A DNA stretch of 64,000 bases from Chromohalobacter beijerinckii (GCF_023061185.1 NZ_JAKGAK010000004.1:62001-126000); one strand, 5' to 3'; shown: positions 10,649 to 21,196, counted from the stretch's first letter. Notes: generated from the letters alone by a model not told the origin. Numbers and translations are program-made.

Positions 10649-11589
10649 ATGACAGCGTGACGAACGAGGGGCCGAAGCGTCTACATCCGGGGCGCATCGT
10701 CGTGGTATACGGTGGCCGTTCTGCTGAACGTGAAGTGTCGCTGCTTAGTGGCCGCGCGATCCTGACATCGCTCAAGCGTAGCGGTGTCGACGCCCACGGA
10801 TTCGATTTCGCCGGTGGTGGGTTGAGTGGGTTAGAAGCGCTTGCGCCGGAATGTGTCTTCATCGCCATGCATGGTCGGGACGGTGAGGATGGCTCTTTGC
10901 AGGGTGCTCTGGAGTTGTTGGACATCCCCTATACGGGTAGCGGTGTGCTGGCCTCTGCGCTGGGGATGGATAAGGAACGCACCAAACAGTTCTGGCGCGC
11001 GCATGGCCTGCCCACGCCGGAAAGCGTCATGCTGGAGGGTACGGTCGATTGGGATGCGGTCATCGAGACCCTCGGGTTGCCTTTGATCGTTAAACCCGTG
11101 CATGAAGGCTCGACTATCGGGATCAGCATCGTCGGTACACGGGAAGAGTTGATCGCGGCGCATGCCGAGGCGGCACGCTTCGATAACGCCATCATGGCCG
11201 AGCGTTTCGTGCAGGGCGAGGAATATACCGTGTCGCTACTTGGCGACGAGGTATTGCCGGCGATTCGCGTCGAAGTGCCCAGTGGCTTCTACGATTACGA
11301 GGCCAAGTATCATTCCGATACCACGCGTTATCTATTGCCGTGCGGTCTCGAGGCCGACGATGAACGGGCGCTGGGCGAACTGTGCCGCCGCGCGTTCGAG
11401 GTGATCGGCGGCAGTGGCTGGGGGCGTGTCGATGTGATGCGCGATGCGCAGGGACGCTTCTGGCTACTCGAAGTCAATACGGTGCCGGGCATGACCGATC
11501 ATAGCCTGGTGCCGCAAGCGGCGGCACATGCCGGTCTCGACTTCGATGCGCTGGTGTTGCGGATTCTCGACACCACGACCGGCGAGTGA
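10645..11589 (+). CDS. ddl: D-alanine--D-alanine ligase Ddl
   Basis: Cytoplasmic ATP-grasp enzyme making the D-Ala-D-Ala that MurF uses. Visible motifs are [10 protein letters not shown] (23-32), HGRDGEDG (76-83), [11 protein letters not shown] (150-160) and the C-terminal VNTVPGMT. I place the start at the ATG overlapping the murC stop, giving 314 residues, normal for Ddl. The frame extends ten codons upstream to a TTG, which has no family support. In this cluster position it is normally the DdlB paralogue. Confidence 0.96.
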   Translation: MNDSVTNEGPKRLHPGRIVVVYGGRSAEREVSLLSGRAILTSLKRSGVDAHGFDFAGGGLSGLEALAPECVFIAMHGRDGEDGSLQGALELLDIPYTGSGVLASALGMDKERTKQFWRAHGLPTPESVMLEGTVDWDAVIETLGLPLIVKPVHEGSTIGISIVGTREELIAAHAEAARFDNAIMAERFVQGEEYTVSLLGDEVLPAIRVEVPSGFYDYEAKYHSDTTRYLLPCGLEADDERALGELCRRAFEVIGGSGWGRVDVMRDAQGRFWLLEVNTVPGMTDHSLVPQAAAHAGLDFDALVLRILDTTTGE

Positions 11590-11596
11590 CGCGAGA

Positions 11597-12319
11597 ATGA
11601 AGGAGGCCGGTTTGCGCGGTGCCTTATTAGGCTTGATCTTGTTGGCCGTTTTGCTCGGTGCGGGCGGGCGCACGTTGTGGCTTTGGCTCGACCGGCCCAT
11701 CGAGCGGGTCTCCATCGGCGGCGATCTGCACTACGTTTCGGCGACTTATTTGCAGCGCAATCTCGCGCCCTTGGTCAGCGGTGAAACCTGGCTATCCATC
11801 GATCTCGACCAGGCGCGTGACAAGGCGCGCAATATAGACTGGCTGTCGGAGGTGAAAGTCTCGCGTGAATGGCCGAATGCCTTACGCTTTGAGCTTTTCG
11901 AACAAGCACCGGTCGCACACTGGAACGACGACAAGCTGCTCAATACGCATGGTGAGCCTTTTTCACCGGGGCCGGTCGATGATTTCGATAAACCTTTGCC
12001 CGATCTAGCGGGCCCCGAGGGCACTGGGCCTGAAGTATTGGCGTATCTCGACTCGTTGCTACGCCGTCTGGAGACCTTGGACTTGCGTGTGACTCAATTA
12101 CGTTTGGAAGATCGTGGCGCTTGGCGTTTTCAGGTGAATGACAGTGTATGGGTTATCCTGGGGCGTACCGATCTCGAATCTCGTCTGGCACGTTTTACGG
12201 CGGCCTGGCAACGACAGTTGGGAACGCAGGCGTCGCAAATTCGCTACATTGATTTACGCTATCCCAATGGTGTTTCCGTCGCTTGGCATGGACAGACAGA
12301 AATAGATGCGACAGAGTAA
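11597..12319 (+). CDS. ftsQ: Cell division protein FtsQ
   Basis: Bitopic divisome protein linking early and late division proteins. A short cytoplasmic tail is followed by one hydrophobic segment (residues ~6-25), then a POTRA domain and the FtsQ/DivIB beta domain. 240 residues from the ATG, close to the family norm. Start choice is ambiguous: a perfect AAGGAGG lies inside the first codons (11600-11606), five bases before an in-frame TTG at 11612, so initiation could be there. It starts eight bases after the ddl stop and is followed by an unusual 201-base gap before ftsA. Confidence 0.93.
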   Translation: MKEAGLRGALLGLILLAVLLGAGGRTLWLWLDRPIERVSIGGDLHYVSATYLQRNLAPLVSGETWLSIDLDQARDKARNIDWLSEVKVSREWPNALRFELFEQAPVAHWNDDKLLNTHGEPFSPGPVDDFDKPLPDLAGPEGTGPEVLAYLDSLLRRLETLDLRVTQLRLEDRGAWRFQVNDSVWVILGRTDLESRLARFTAAWQRQLGTQASQIRYIDLRYPNGVSVAWHGQTEIDATE

Positions 12320-12446
12320 CGGCGCAGTTGCCTTTTTCGGCGCCAGGCCACGAAATCCGGGCGACGGGGGTTTCCCTTTTCGAAAAAATCACCGTATTCT
12401 GAGGCCGGTTTCATTTGTTGGGTAGTGATGTAAAGTAACATGTTCC

Positions 12447-12452
12447 TATAAT
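12447..12452 (+). promoter_or_regulatory. Candidate -10 element upstream of ftsA
   Basis: A perfect TATAAT hexamer in the otherwise non-coding 201-base ftsQ-ftsA spacer, 68 bases before the ftsA ATG. The best -35 at normal spacing is a weak TAGTGA 18 bases upstream; a TTGTTG at 12415-12420 is too far away. If real, it would give ftsA-ftsZ their own transcript. I also see a T-rich stretch at 12465-12469 and the ftsA ribosome site GAGGAG near 12501. Confidence 0.35.
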
Positions 12453-12520
12453 TGGCCCAGCGCGTTTTTATAGATCAATGAATTTCAAACCCAGTGCAGT
12501 TCGAGGAGTGACCCCGACCT

Positions 12521-13792
12521 ATGGCAGGACAATCCAATGCTTCCAACATGGTGGTCGGGCTGGATATCGGAACGTCCAAGGTGGTGGCTATCGTCGGCCA
12601 GCCTTCCGATGATGGAAGCATCGAGATCGCAGGTATTGGCTCGCACCCCTCTCGAGGCATGAAAAAAGGGGTCGTCATCAATATCGAGTCGACCGTGCAG
12701 TCGATTCAGCGTGCCGTCGAGGAAGCTGAGTTGATGGCGGGTTGCGATATTCACTCGGTGTATGTTGGCGTGGCGGGCAGTCATATCAGCTCGATGAATT
12801 CCGACGGTGTCGTAGCCATCAAGGAGCGGGAAGTAACACCCTCGGATATCGAGCGTGTCATCGATTCGGCTCGCGCACGTGCTATTTCTGAAGGACAGCG
12901 TATTCTTCATGTGTTGCCTCAAGAATTCGCCATAGACAATCAGGAAGGTATCCGTGAGCCGATGGGGATGTCCGGTGTACGTCTCGAGGCGCGGGTTCAC
13001 CTGGTCACGGCAGCATTGAATGCCGTGCAGAACATCGAAAAATGCGTGCGTCGCTGTGGCCTGGAAGTCGATGACATCATTCTGGAGCAGTTGGCCTCGA
13101 GTTATGCGGTATTGACCGAGGACGAGCGCGAGCTGGGTGTGTGCATGGTGGATATTGGCGGCGGCACTACCGATATCGCCGTGTTTACCGAGGGGGCCAT
13201 ACGCCATACGGCGGTGATTCCCATCGCGGGTGACCAAGTCACCAATGACATCGCCATGGCGCTGCGCACGCCGACGCAGTATGCGGAGGATATCAAGGTC
13301 AAATACGCTTGCGCGCTGACCCAGCTCGCGAGTAGCGACGAAATGATCAAGGTTCCCAGCGTGGGAGACAGACCGGCGCGCGATCTTTCTCGTCAGGCGT
13401 TGGCCGAAGTAGTCGAACCGCGCTATGAAGAATTGTTTACATTGGTACGCGAAGAATTGCGGCGTAGTGGCTACGAAGATCTCGTGGCGGCCGGAGTGGT
13501 TCTAACCGGCGGTACGTCGCGCATGGAGGGTGTCGTCGAGCTAGCCGAAGAAATCTTTCACATGCCCGTGCGCATTGCTTATCCCCAAAACGTTCGCGGC
13601 CTCGCCGATGTCGTTCGTAACCCGATTTATTCGACGGGAGTGGGTTTGCTACTCTACGGTATGAATGATGCCAAACGTAATGCTGTCGTGTCGGCTCAGC
13701 CCCGTAGAGAAGAGGCTCATACCCGACGTGGACAAAGGCAAGAACGCTCGGGGTTGGAAAGGATCAAAGGTTGGTTCAAAGGAAATTTCTGA
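12521..13792 (+). CDS. ftsA: Cell division protein FtsA
   Basis: Actin-like ATPase that tethers FtsZ to the membrane and recruits later divisome proteins. Visible are the phosphate-1 motif GLDIGTSK near residue 14, phosphate-2 DIGGGTTD near 209 and an adenosine motif VLTGGTS near 327. The last residues (GLERIKGWFKGNF) form the amphipathic membrane-targeting helix. 423 residues. It is 38 bases upstream of ftsZ and preceded by a spacer with a possible promoter. Confidence 0.97.
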   Translation: MAGQSNASNMVVGLDIGTSKVVAIVGQPSDDGSIEIAGIGSHPSRGMKKGVVINIESTVQSIQRAVEEAELMAGCDIHSVYVGVAGSHISSMNSDGVVAIKEREVTPSDIERVIDSARARAISEGQRILHVLPQEFAIDNQEGIREPMGMSGVRLEARVHLVTAALNAVQNIEKCVRRCGLEVDDIILEQLASSYAVLTEDERELGVCMVDIGGGTTDIAVFTEGAIRHTAVIPIAGDQVTNDIAMALRTPTQYAEDIKVKYACALTQLASSDEMIKVPSVGDRPARDLSRQALAEVVEPRYEELFTLVREELRRSGYEDLVAAGVVLTGGTSRMEGVVELAEEIFHMPVRIAYPQNVRGLADVVRNPIYSTGVGLLLYGMNDAKRNAVVSAQPRREEAHTRRGQRQERSGLERIKGWFKGNF

Positions 13793-13830
13793 GAGGGCCG
13801 CACAAGTAGCGGTCACAGGAGACGGGGCTT

Positions 13831-15015
13831 ATGTTCGAACTGGTAGATAACGCACCTTCTAGCAGCGCGGTTATTAAGGTGATTGGCGTCGGTGGTGGCG
13901 GTGGCAATGCCGTCAACCACATGGTCGAAAGCAACATCGAAGGCGTTGAGTTCATCTGTGCCAATACCGACGCTCAGGCGCTCAAGCGCGTCGCTGCCAA
14001 GACCGTTCTTCAGCTCGGCAGCGAAATCACTAAGGGGCTAGGGGCTGGCGCCAGCCCCGAGGTTGGTCGTCAAGCGGCCACGGAAGACCGTGAGCGGATC
14101 GCCGAGCTGCTGCAAGGCGCCGACATGGTGTTCATCACGGCCGGCATGGGAGGCGGTACCGGGACCGGCGGCGCGCCTATCGTGGCACAGGTCGCCAAAG
14201 AGCTGGGTATTCTGACCGTGGCGGTAGTGACGCGTCCATTCCCCTTTGAGGGGCCCAAGCGCATGCGGGCTGCCGAAGAGGGCATGGAAGCGCTGTCCGA
14301 GTATGTCGACTCGCTGATTACCATTCCCAATGAGAAGCTGCTCGCAGTGCTCGGCAAGAACGCCAGCCTGCTGTCGGCGTTCAGTGCCGCCAACGACGTA
14401 CTGTTGGGCGCGGTTCAGGGGATCGCCGAGCTAATCACCAGTCCTGGCATCATCAACGTCGACTTTGCCGACGTGCGCACGGTGATGTCCGAGATGGGCA
14501 TGGCGATGATGGGGACCGGCGCGGCCACTGGCGAGAACCGTGCGCGTGAAGCCGCCGAAAAGGCCATCCGCAGCCCCTTGCTGGAAGACATCGACCTGCA
14601 TGGCGCGCGCGGCATCCTGGTCAACATCACGGCGGGGCCGGACCTTTCCATCGGCGAGTTCAACGATGTGGGGGCTACCGTACAAGAGTTCGCTTCCCAG
14701 GACGCGACGATCGTGGTGGGGACGTCCATCGACATGGAGTTGTCCGACGAGTTGCGCGTCACCGTGGTGGCAGCGGGCCTCGAGGGCCTCAAGGAAAAGG
14801 CGACAGTCGCTACACCGCAGCGTGAGACCGTTGCGGCGGCACGCAGTGCCGAATCGCCCGATTATCGCAAGCTGCAGCAGCCAACGGTCATGCGCCAGCA
14901 GGCTGCGAAGGAGCAGGATGAGTCGGCTAAGTCTCGGCAGGAGTCGCGCCGTAAGTCGCAAGAGCTCGACGACTACCTGGATATCCCGGCGTTCTTGCGC
15001 CGTCAGGCCGATTGA
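13831..15015 (+). CDS. ftsZ: Cell division protein FtsZ
   Basis: Tubulin-like GTPase forming the Z ring. The tubulin signature GGGTGTG is at 107-113, the GGGGGNAV nucleotide loop near 21-28 and the NVDFADV synergy loop near 209. A variable linker (residues ~320-378) is followed by the conserved C-terminal peptide [14 protein letters not shown], which binds FtsA and ZipA. 394 residues. An AGGAG ribosome site lies about ten bases before the ATG. Confidence 0.98.
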   Translation: MFELVDNAPSSSAVIKVIGVGGGGGNAVNHMVESNIEGVEFICANTDAQALKRVAAKTVLQLGSEITKGLGAGASPEVGRQAATEDRERIAELLQGADMVFITAGMGGGTGTGGAPIVAQVAKELGILTVAVVTRPFPFEGPKRMRAAEEGMEALSEYVDSLITIPNEKLLAVLGKNASLLSAFSAANDVLLGAVQGIAELITSPGIINVDFADVRTVMSEMGMAMMGTGAATGENRAREAAEKAIRSPLLEDIDLHGARGILVNITAGPDLSIGEFNDVGATVQEFASQDATIVVGTSIDMELSDELRVTVVAAGLEGLKEKATVATPQRETVAAARSAESPDYRKLQQPTVMRQQAAKEQDESAKSRQESRRKSQELDDYLDIPAFLRRQAD

Positions 15016-15060
15016 TCGGACGACATGCTGGGCGCATAGGCGTGGCCAGGCGACATTTTT

Positions 15061-15089
15061 TTGTTGAAACGTTCGTTCGGTGTTATAGT
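15061..15089 (+). promoter_or_regulatory. Sigma70-type promoter of lpxC
   Basis: -35 TTGTTG (15061-15066), 17-base spacer, -10 TATAGT (15084-15089) with an extended TG at 15081-15082. It lies 41 bases upstream of the lpxC start in the ftsZ-lpxC gap. Spacing and hexamers are good, so lpxC is probably transcribed separately from, or in addition to, the dcw operon. Confidence 0.6.
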
Positions 15090-15130
15090 GAACAGCGTTT
15101 CATAACGATTTCCAAGCTTGGCTTACGCCC

Positions 15131-16042
15131 ATGATTAGACAACGTACATTAAAGAATACCATCCGTGCCACTGGTGTGGGTTTGCACTCAGGTGAAAAGG
15201 TTTACCTGACGCTGCGCCCCGCGCCGGTCAATACTGGCGTCGTCTTCGTACGTACCGATCTCGATCCAGTGGTGCAGATAGCCGCCAACGCCGAATACGT
15301 CACCGACACGACGCTTTGTACCGCGCTTTCGCGTGACGACGTCAAAGTGGCGACGGTGGAACACCTGATGTCGGCATTTGCCGGCTTGGGGATCGACAAT
15401 GTCTTCGTCGAGCTCAGCGCCCCGGAAGTGCCCGTCATGGATGGTAGCGCTGGACCGTTCGTCTTCTTGATTCAGTCCGCGGGCATCGCTGAACAAGGGG
15501 CGGCCAAGAAGTTTATCCGCATCAAACGTGAGATCGTGGTTGAAGAGGACGACAAGGAAGCGCGCTTCTTACCGCATAACGGTTTTAAAGTCGCGTTCGC
15601 CATCGACTTCGACCATCCGGTTTTCGCGCACCAGAAGCAGACGGCGAGCGTCGACTTCTCGACGACGTCGTTCGTGAAAGAAGTCTCCCGCGCGCGTACT
15701 TTCGGATTCATGCGTGATCTGGAGTTCCTGCGTGCCCAGAATCTGGCGCTCGGTGGCAGCTTGGATAATGCCATCGTCGTTGATGATTATCGTATCGTGA
15801 ACGAAGGGGGTTTGCGCTACGAAGATGAGTTCGTCAAGCATAAGGTGCTCGACGCCATTGGCGATTTGTACCAGTTGGGACATAGCCTCATCGGTGAATT
15901 TCGCGGCGTCAAATCCGGCCATGGCTTGAATAACAAGCTGTGTCGCGCCTTGATGGCGCAGCAGGATGCCTGGGAAATCGTGACCTTTGAAGACGAGACG
16001 CAAGCAGCGCCTATCTCGTACGCGGCGCCAGCGTTGGCTTGA
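15131..16042 (+). CDS. lpxC: UDP-3-O-acyl-N-acetylglucosamine deacetylase LpxC
   Basis: Zinc amidase catalysing the committed step of lipid A synthesis in the cytoplasm. Metal and catalytic residues are visible: His78 in VEHLMSAF, His237 and Asp241 in [10 protein letters not shown], and His264 in SGHGLNN; these are one residue below E. coli numbering. 303 residues, normal length. It lies at the end of the dcw cluster, as in most gammaproteobacteria, with its own promoter and a strong terminator. Confidence 0.98.
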   Translation: MIRQRTLKNTIRATGVGLHSGEKVYLTLRPAPVNTGVVFVRTDLDPVVQIAANAEYVTDTTLCTALSRDDVKVATVEHLMSAFAGLGIDNVFVELSAPEVPVMDGSAGPFVFLIQSAGIAEQGAAKKFIRIKREIVVEEDDKEARFLPHNGFKVAFAIDFDHPVFAHQKQTASVDFSTTSFVKEVSRARTFGFMRDLEFLRAQNLALGGSLDNAIVVDDYRIVNEGGLRYEDEFVKHKVLDAIGDLYQLGHSLIGEFRGVKSGHGLNNKLCRALMAQQDAWEIVTFEDETQAAPISYAAPALA

Positions 16043-16088
16043 TAGCCGCACCGTTTGTAAGATTAAGCGTAAGACCAAGCTTTTATTG

Positions 16089-16115
16089 ACGCCGACCGAT
16101 AGGTCGGCGTTTTTT
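16089..16115 (+). terminator. Rho-independent terminator after lpxC
   Basis: Perfect stem CGCCGACC/GGTCGGCG with a GATA loop (16090-16109), extended by an A-T pair and followed by six T. It ends lpxC transcription just before the convergent dciA. Confidence 0.9.
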
Positions 16116-16140
16116 ATGGGGATGACGCGGACGCGACCGT

Positions 16141-16602
16141 CTAGCCGTCGTTCGGGGCATGAGACGCCAGGCGCGTCAGCGCTTTTTTTAGCTTGGGGTC
16201 CGCGGTGTCATCGGCGCATGCCTTGAGATGATGGGCGGCTTCGGTTGAAAGTGCGCGTGCCTGAAAGGTGGGCGTCTTGAGAGGGTGTACAGGACGGACC
16301 TTGAAGTTGAGCGCGAGTACGGCTTCGAATTCGGGGAGTTGGCGCAGCAGTGTGAGAAGGCGTTGGCGTTCGTAACGTAGCCACGTCAACCATACGGCGC
16401 CATCGGTAATGAGCGTCAGAGCGCCTTCCCGGTAGCCACCGACATAGACATGTTCGGCGATTTCGGCGGGAAGCCCGGCACGCAGGTGCTGTTGGGCCCG
16501 CTGTAGTAGTTTCGCCATACGTACCACCGACCCCAATTCGCCGGATCCGTCGATGAGATGGTGGATGGACTGGGCTCGGAAACGCTTAGCCTTTATACTC
16601 AT
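16141..16602 (-). CDS. dciA: DUF721 protein, probable replicative helicase loader DciA
   Basis: DciA (DUF721) recruits the replicative helicase DnaB in bacteria that lack DnaC/DnaI-type loaders. The call rests on length (153 residues), an N-terminal DUF721-like region (LIDGSGELGSVVRMAKLLQR), a basic middle and, above all, position between lpxC and secA, where the Pseudomonas gene lies. The start is the ATG at residue 14 of the longer frame, whose own start is a poorly supported TTG. It is divergent from the small ORF at 16671. Confidence 0.8.
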   Translation of the reverse strand: MSIKAKRFRAQSIHHLIDGSGELGSVVRMAKLLQRAQQHLRAGLPAEIAEHVYVGGYREGALTLITDGAVWLTWLRYERQRLLTLLRQLPEFEAVLALNFKVRPVHPLKTPTFQARALSTEAAHHLKACADDTADPKLKKALTRLASHAPNDG

Positions 16603-16670
16603 GGGCTTGCCCGCGCGAAGGAAAGCAGAATGTCTGCGCAATCTACCATGAGCCGGAGCTCGTCGATAGC

Positions 16671-17045
16671 ATGACCAGCGCTACGCACCATAGCTCAACG
16701 TCGCCGCGTCGCGTTCGCGCGCGTCACCGTGCGCAATGGTGGCTCGCCGGTCTGTTGGTCGGGTGCTTGTTACCGGCGGGGTTGATGCACTCCGACGCAC
16801 TACGTATCGCCGGGCGGTTGACGCAGGTCTGTCTGATGGCGCCGGAAGCCATTCGTGCCCAATCGCGTCGTGTGGAGCGACGCAAGCGCTTGTTGGGCAC
16901 TAGACGACGTCGCCCACCGTCTCCTCGCCTGTGGCGCTTGCCGCAGCGTTTCTATCATGTGTTGAGCGTGGGACTGGATGTCCTCTCGCGCCGAGGTCCA
17001 CCACGCAGTGTCTTGTTTCGAGGTATCGGGCGATTAATCGCCTGA
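16671..17045 (+). CDS. Small Arg-rich membrane ORF in the secM position
   Basis: 124 residues, not recognised by sequence. Residues ~22-42 are hydrophobic (WWLAGLLVGCLLPAGLM) after a basic start, so it looks like a signal anchor; the remainder is unusually rich in arginine and ends FRGIGRLIA. Codon use resembles the neighbours, with G or C mostly in third position. The ribosome site is weak. It precedes secA by 73 bases, where SecM, the ribosome-arresting regulator of secA, lies in enterobacteria. I see no SecM arrest motif, so a similar role is only a hypothesis. Confidence 0.55.
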   Translation: MTSATHHSSTSPRRVRARHRAQWWLAGLLVGCLLPAGLMHSDALRIAGRLTQVCLMAPEAIRAQSRRVERRKRLLGTRRRRPPSPRLWRLPQRFYHVLSVGLDVLSRRGPPRSVLFRGIGRLIA

Positions 17046-17055
17046 TATTGATGCT

Positions 17056-17078
17056 GGCGCCGCGTCGATGCGGTGGCC
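17056..17078 (+). other. Imperfect hairpin in the secA leader
   Basis: GGCGCCGC (from 17056) can pair with GCGGTGGCC (to 17078) around a six-base loop and a small internal bulge. It lies between the stop of the small upstream ORF and secA. It does not cover the secA ribosome site (AGGA near 17111), so any regulatory role would need an alternative fold. Confidence 0.3.
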
Positions 17079-17118
17079 GATATGACGTTTTAGGCACTTT
17101 TGGATTTCAGGATCTCAC

Positions 17119-19857
17119 ATGCTCAATACTATCGTTCGTAAGCTGGTTGGCTCGAAGAACGAGCGCGAAGTCAAACGCATGCGAAAGGCCTCCGAGGCCA
17201 TCAACGTGTTGGAACCCACGTTCGAGTCTCTCGAGGATGCCGCGCTGACGGCAAAGACCAGCGAATTCCGCACGCGCCTGGAGTCAGGCGAGTCCATCGA
17301 TAAGATACTGCCCGAAGCTTTCGCCGTGGTGCGCGAGGCGAGTAAGCGCGTGATGGGAATGCGTCACTTCGATGTGCAGATGGTCGGCGGGATGACGCTG
17401 CACGAAGGCCGCATCGCCGAGATGAAAACTGGCGAGGGCAAGACCTTGGTTGGTACCTTGGCGGTCTATCTCAATGCATTGCCGGGCAAGGGCGTGCACG
17501 TGGTGACGGTCAACGATTATCTGGCCAGCCGCGATGCCGAGTGGATGCGCCCTCTCTATGAATTTCTCGATCTCAGCGTGGGCACGATCTACTCCGGCCA
17601 GGCCTCGCCCCAGAAGCGTGAAGCTTACGCCTGCGACATCACGTACGGCACCAACAACGAATTTGGGTTCGACTATCTGCGTGACAATATGGCGTTTTCG
17701 CTGGATGACAAGGTCCAGCGTGCGCTGCACTACGCGATCATCGATGAAGTCGACTCGATTCTCATCGACGAGGCGCGCACGCCGCTGATCATTTCCGGCC
17801 CGGTAGAAGAAAACGTCGAGCTTTACCGGCGTATCAATCAGCTTTCCCTGGGGCTTGAAGAGTGCAGCGACGAAGAGGACCCGACCAGCGGGGACTTCAT
17901 CCTCGATGAGAAACAAAAGCAGGTGGAGCTGACGGAAACCGGTCACCAGAAGCTGGAAGGGATACTGAGAGAGACGGAGCTTCTGGGCGCGGACGACTCG
18001 TTGTACTCGGCCCAGAATCTGGGGCTTCTACAACATGTGCATTCGGCGTTACGTGCGCGTCATCTCTATCATCGCGACGTCGATTACATCGTCAATAACG
18101 ATGAAGTCGTCATCGTCGATGAGCACACCGGGCGCAGCATGCCGGGCCGCCGCTGGTCCGAGGGGCTGCACCAAGCGGTCGAGGCCAAGGAAGGGGTCAC
18201 GATCCAGAAAGAGAGCCAGACATTGGCCTCTACCACCTTCCAGAACTACTTCCGTCTTTACGAGAAGCTGGCGGGGATGACAGGGACCGCCGACACCGAG
18301 GCCTTCGAGTTCCGTCAGATCTATGGCCTGGATGTCATGGTGATTCCCACCAACCGCCCGTTGGTGCGTGTGGACCATAATGACTTGGTCTACATGAGTG
18401 GAGAGGAAAAATTCGAAGCCATCATCGACGACGTCAAGACGCAACGCGAGGCAGGTCGCCCGGTTCTGGTGGGCACGGCATCGATCGAAACCTCCGAATA
18501 TCTCGCCCATCTGATGCAGAAGTATCAGATACCGCACAATGTGCTTAACGCCAAGCAACACCAGAGTGAAGCGGAAATCATCGCCCAGGCGGGGCAGCCC
18601 GGTGCCGTGACCATCGCCACCAACATGGCCGGGCGAGGTACCGACATCGTGCTGGGCGGTAACTGGGAAGCCGAAGCGGCGGCTCTCGATAACCCTTCCG
18701 ACGAGCAGGTCGCAGCACTCAAGGCCGCATGGCAGGAACGCCACGATGCTGTACTTGCTGCGGGCGGTCTCCATGTGATTGGTTCCGAACGCCACGAATC
18801 CCGACGCATCGACAATCAGCTGCGTGGGCGCTCAGGTCGTCAGGGCGATCCCGGGTCGACACGCTTCTTCCTCTCATTGGAAGACAACCTCATGCGGTTG
18901 TTCGGCTCGGAGCGCGTGCAGCGGTTGATGGGGGCCCTGGGACTGGAACGTGGCGAGGCGATCGAACACAAGATGGTGTCCAATGCCGTCGAGCGTGCTC
19001 AGAAAAAGGTCGAGGGCCGCAACTTCGATATCCGCAAGCAGCTGCTGGAATACGACGACGTTTCCAACGATCAACGACGTGTTGTCTATCAGCAGCGCAA
19101 TGAAGTGCTTGTCACCGATGACCTCTCGTCCAATATCGCCGAGATTCGTGAGCAAGTATTGTCCGAGGCCATTACCAGTTATGTGCCGGCGCAGAGCTTG
19201 CCCGAGCAGTGGGACCTTGCTGGGTTGCAGGACTATCTCAAGCAGGAGTTCAACCTCGATGTGCCCTTGGTGCAATGGGCAGAAGAAGACGAACACTTCC
19301 ATGAAGACCTGTTGCGTGAACGTCTGCACGATCAGCATCGCGGTCTCTTTGCCAGCAAGGCCGAGGCAGTCGGCCCGGAGCTGATGCGTCGTTTCGAAAA
19401 GCAGGTCATGTTGCAAGTGCTCGATACGCGCTGGAAAGAACACCTGCAGCACATGGACCATCTGCGTCGCGGGATCCATTTGCGTGGGTATGCACAGAAG
19501 AATCCCAAGCAGGAATACAAGCGTGAAGCCTTCGAACTCTTCCAAACGCTGCTGGCCAACATCAAGCACGATGTCATTCGCATCCTGAGTCATGTGCAAG
19601 TGCGGCGTCAGGAAGAAGTCGATGAGCTGGAGCGTGAACGGCGTGCCACGCTGGAGCGCGAACGTGCGGTCAGCCAACCGGTGCATGAAGACGCCGTGGC
19701 CTCGGCTGAGGCGGTGACCGCCGAAGGCGAGGAGCGTGCTGGCGACGAGGAAGATGCACAGCCGGTACGCCGTGAAGGCCCTAAAGTGGGTCGTAACGAT
19801 CCGTGTCCTTGCGGTTCTGGCAAGAAATACAAGCATTGCCATGGCAAGTTGAGCTGA
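17119..19857 (+). CDS. secA: Preprotein translocase ATPase SecA
   Basis: Motor of the Sec export pathway; cytoplasmic and bound to SecYEG. Walker A MKTGEGKT is at ~102-109 and the DEVD box near 210, followed by the preprotein-crosslinking, second nucleotide-binding and scaffold regions. An acidic linker precedes the zinc-binding SEC-C tail [15 protein letters not shown]. 912 residues, close to E. coli's 901. The preceding small ORF may be co-transcribed with it. Confidence 0.98.
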   Translation: MLNTIVRKLVGSKNEREVKRMRKASEAINVLEPTFESLEDAALTAKTSEFRTRLESGESIDKILPEAFAVVREASKRVMGMRHFDVQMVGGMTLHEGRIAEMKTGEGKTLVGTLAVYLNALPGKGVHVVTVNDYLASRDAEWMRPLYEFLDLSVGTIYSGQASPQKREAYACDITYGTNNEFGFDYLRDNMAFSLDDKVQRALHYAIIDEVDSILIDEARTPLIISGPVEENVELYRRINQLSLGLEECSDEEDPTSGDFILDEKQKQVELTETGHQKLEGILRETELLGADDSLYSAQNLGLLQHVHSALRARHLYHRDVDYIVNNDEVVIVDEHTGRSMPGRRWSEGLHQAVEAKEGVTIQKESQTLASTTFQNYFRLYEKLAGMTGTADTEAFEFRQIYGLDVMVIPTNRPLVRVDHNDLVYMSGEEKFEAIIDDVKTQREAGRPVLVGTASIETSEYLAHLMQKYQIPHNVLNAKQHQSEAEIIAQAGQPGAVTIATNMAGRGTDIVLGGNWEAEAAALDNPSDEQVAALKAAWQERHDAVLAAGGLHVIGSERHESRRIDNQLRGRSGRQGDPGSTRFFLSLEDNLMRLFGSERVQRLMGALGLERGEAIEHKMVSNAVERAQKKVEGRNFDIRKQLLEYDDVSNDQRRVVYQQRNEVLVTDDLSSNIAEIREQVLSEAITSYVPAQSLPEQWDLAGLQDYLKQEFNLDVPLVQWAEEDEHFHEDLLRERLHDQHRGLFASKAEAVGPELMRRFEKQVMLQVLDTRWKEHLQHMDHLRRGIHLRGYAQKNPKQEYKREAFELFQTLLANIKHDVIRILSHVQVRRQEEVDELERERRATLERERAVSQPVHEDAVASAEAVTAEGEERAGDEEDAQPVRREGPKVGRNDPCPCGSGKKYKHCHGKLS

Positions 19858-19890
19858 GCTCAAGGCAAGCGTGGCATGAGGAGAGACGAC

Positions 19891-21099
19891 ATGGCGGTGG
19901 GGGAAGCGAGTTTTCCGGCGATGCCGGCCATCGAAGGTATTCGCCTGGGCGCGTCGATGGCAGGCATCAAGGCAGCGGGGCGCCGTGATCTGGTAGTGAT
20001 CGAGTTGCCCGAGTCAACGACGCTGGCGGCGGCGTTTACGCGCAACGCTTTTTGCGCGGCGCCGGTTCATGTGGCGCGACGTCATCTCGAGGCGGCAAAG
20101 CCGCGTTATCTGTTGATCAATACCGGTAACGCCAATGCCGGTACGGGTGAGCAGGGCATGCTCGATGCTGAGCAGAGTTGCCAGACGCTGGGCGAGCTGG
20201 CGGGTGTCGCCGCGCAGTCCGTCTTGCCGTTTTCGACCGGCGTGATCGGCGAGCCCCTGCCGGTAAAGCGGCTATGCGATGCGTTGCCGGAAGCGCTTGC
20301 CGTGTTGTCGGCGGATGGTTGGCAGACCGCGGCCGAAGGCATTCTGACGACAGATACGCGAGCCAAAGGCGCCACGACGTGTATCGAGATTGATGGCCAG
20401 CCGGTGACGATCAACGGCATTGCCAAGGGTTCAGGCATGATCAAGCCCGATATGGCCACGATGCTTAGCTTCGTCTTCACCGATGCCGCCATCGACGACG
20501 CGCGCCTGCAGGTATTGCTGCGGCGGGCCGTCGATGACTCCTTCAATTGCATCACCGTGGACTCGGACACTTCTACCAACGATGCCTGTACATTGGCTGC
20601 CACCGGACGCGGTGCTCGCATCGATACCGATGAGCACGAGTCGCGCTTTGCTGCGGCGCTGACCGAGGTGCTGGTAGAATTGGCGCAGGCCATCATCCGT
20701 GATGCCGAGGGTGCGACCAAGTTCGTTACCCTTGAGGTCGAAGGGGCAACGCATCGGCAGGAAGCGTTGGACGTTGCCTTTACCGTGGCGCATTCGCCCT
20801 TGGTGAAAACGGCGCTTTATGCCAGTGACGCCAATTGGGGGCGTATTTTGGCGGCGGTCGGGCGTGCTCCGGTACCCGACTTGGATGTGTCGCGTATCGC
20901 TATCGACCTCGGTGAGGTGGCACTCGTCGAGCGAGGCGGTCGCGCGGCTTCGTATACCGAGGAGGCGGGCAGCGCAGTCATGGCCGAGTCCGAGATTACG
21001 ATTCGCATCCATCTTGGACGCGGAGATACCGCGGCGACGGTCTGGACGTCGGACTTGTCACACGATTATGTCTCCATCAATGCCGACTACCGTAGCTGA
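19891..21099 (+). CDS. argJ: Bifunctional glutamate N-acetyltransferase / N-acetyltransferase ArgJ
   Basis: Ornithine acetyltransferase of the cyclic arginine pathway: moves acetyl from N-acetylornithine to glutamate and may also use acetyl-CoA. It self-cleaves at the Ala-Thr bond of the KPDMATML motif, with Thr190 as nucleophile. 402 residues. I chose the ATG at 19891 because AGGAGAG (19879-19885) lies five bases before it; an in-frame ATG at 19876 would place that site inside the gene. The position after secA matches pseudomonads. Confidence 0.96.
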   Translation: MAVGEASFPAMPAIEGIRLGASMAGIKAAGRRDLVVIELPESTTLAAAFTRNAFCAAPVHVARRHLEAAKPRYLLINTGNANAGTGEQGMLDAEQSCQTLGELAGVAAQSVLPFSTGVIGEPLPVKRLCDALPEALAVLSADGWQTAAEGILTTDTRAKGATTCIEIDGQPVTINGIAKGSGMIKPDMATMLSFVFTDAAIDDARLQVLLRRAVDDSFNCITVDSDTSTNDACTLAATGRGARIDTDEHESRFAAALTEVLVELAQAIIRDAEGATKFVTLEVEGATHRQEALDVAFTVAHSPLVKTALYASDANWGRILAAVGRAPVPDLDVSRIAIDLGEVALVERGGRAASYTEEAGSAVMAESEITIRIHLGRGDTAATVWTSDLSHDYVSINADYRS

Positions 21100-21196
21100 G
21101 TGCGAGTCGTACAGAACGGCTAGCCGAGTGCGGATGGCAGCAGCGATAAGCGGGCCGTCTTCGGTCTGCGGATCATGAATAGTCAGTCAAGGTGAA

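Noticed and set aside
18874-19863. 329-codon frame on the - strand
   Set aside because: Antisense to the 3' end of secA; no homology or ribosome site.
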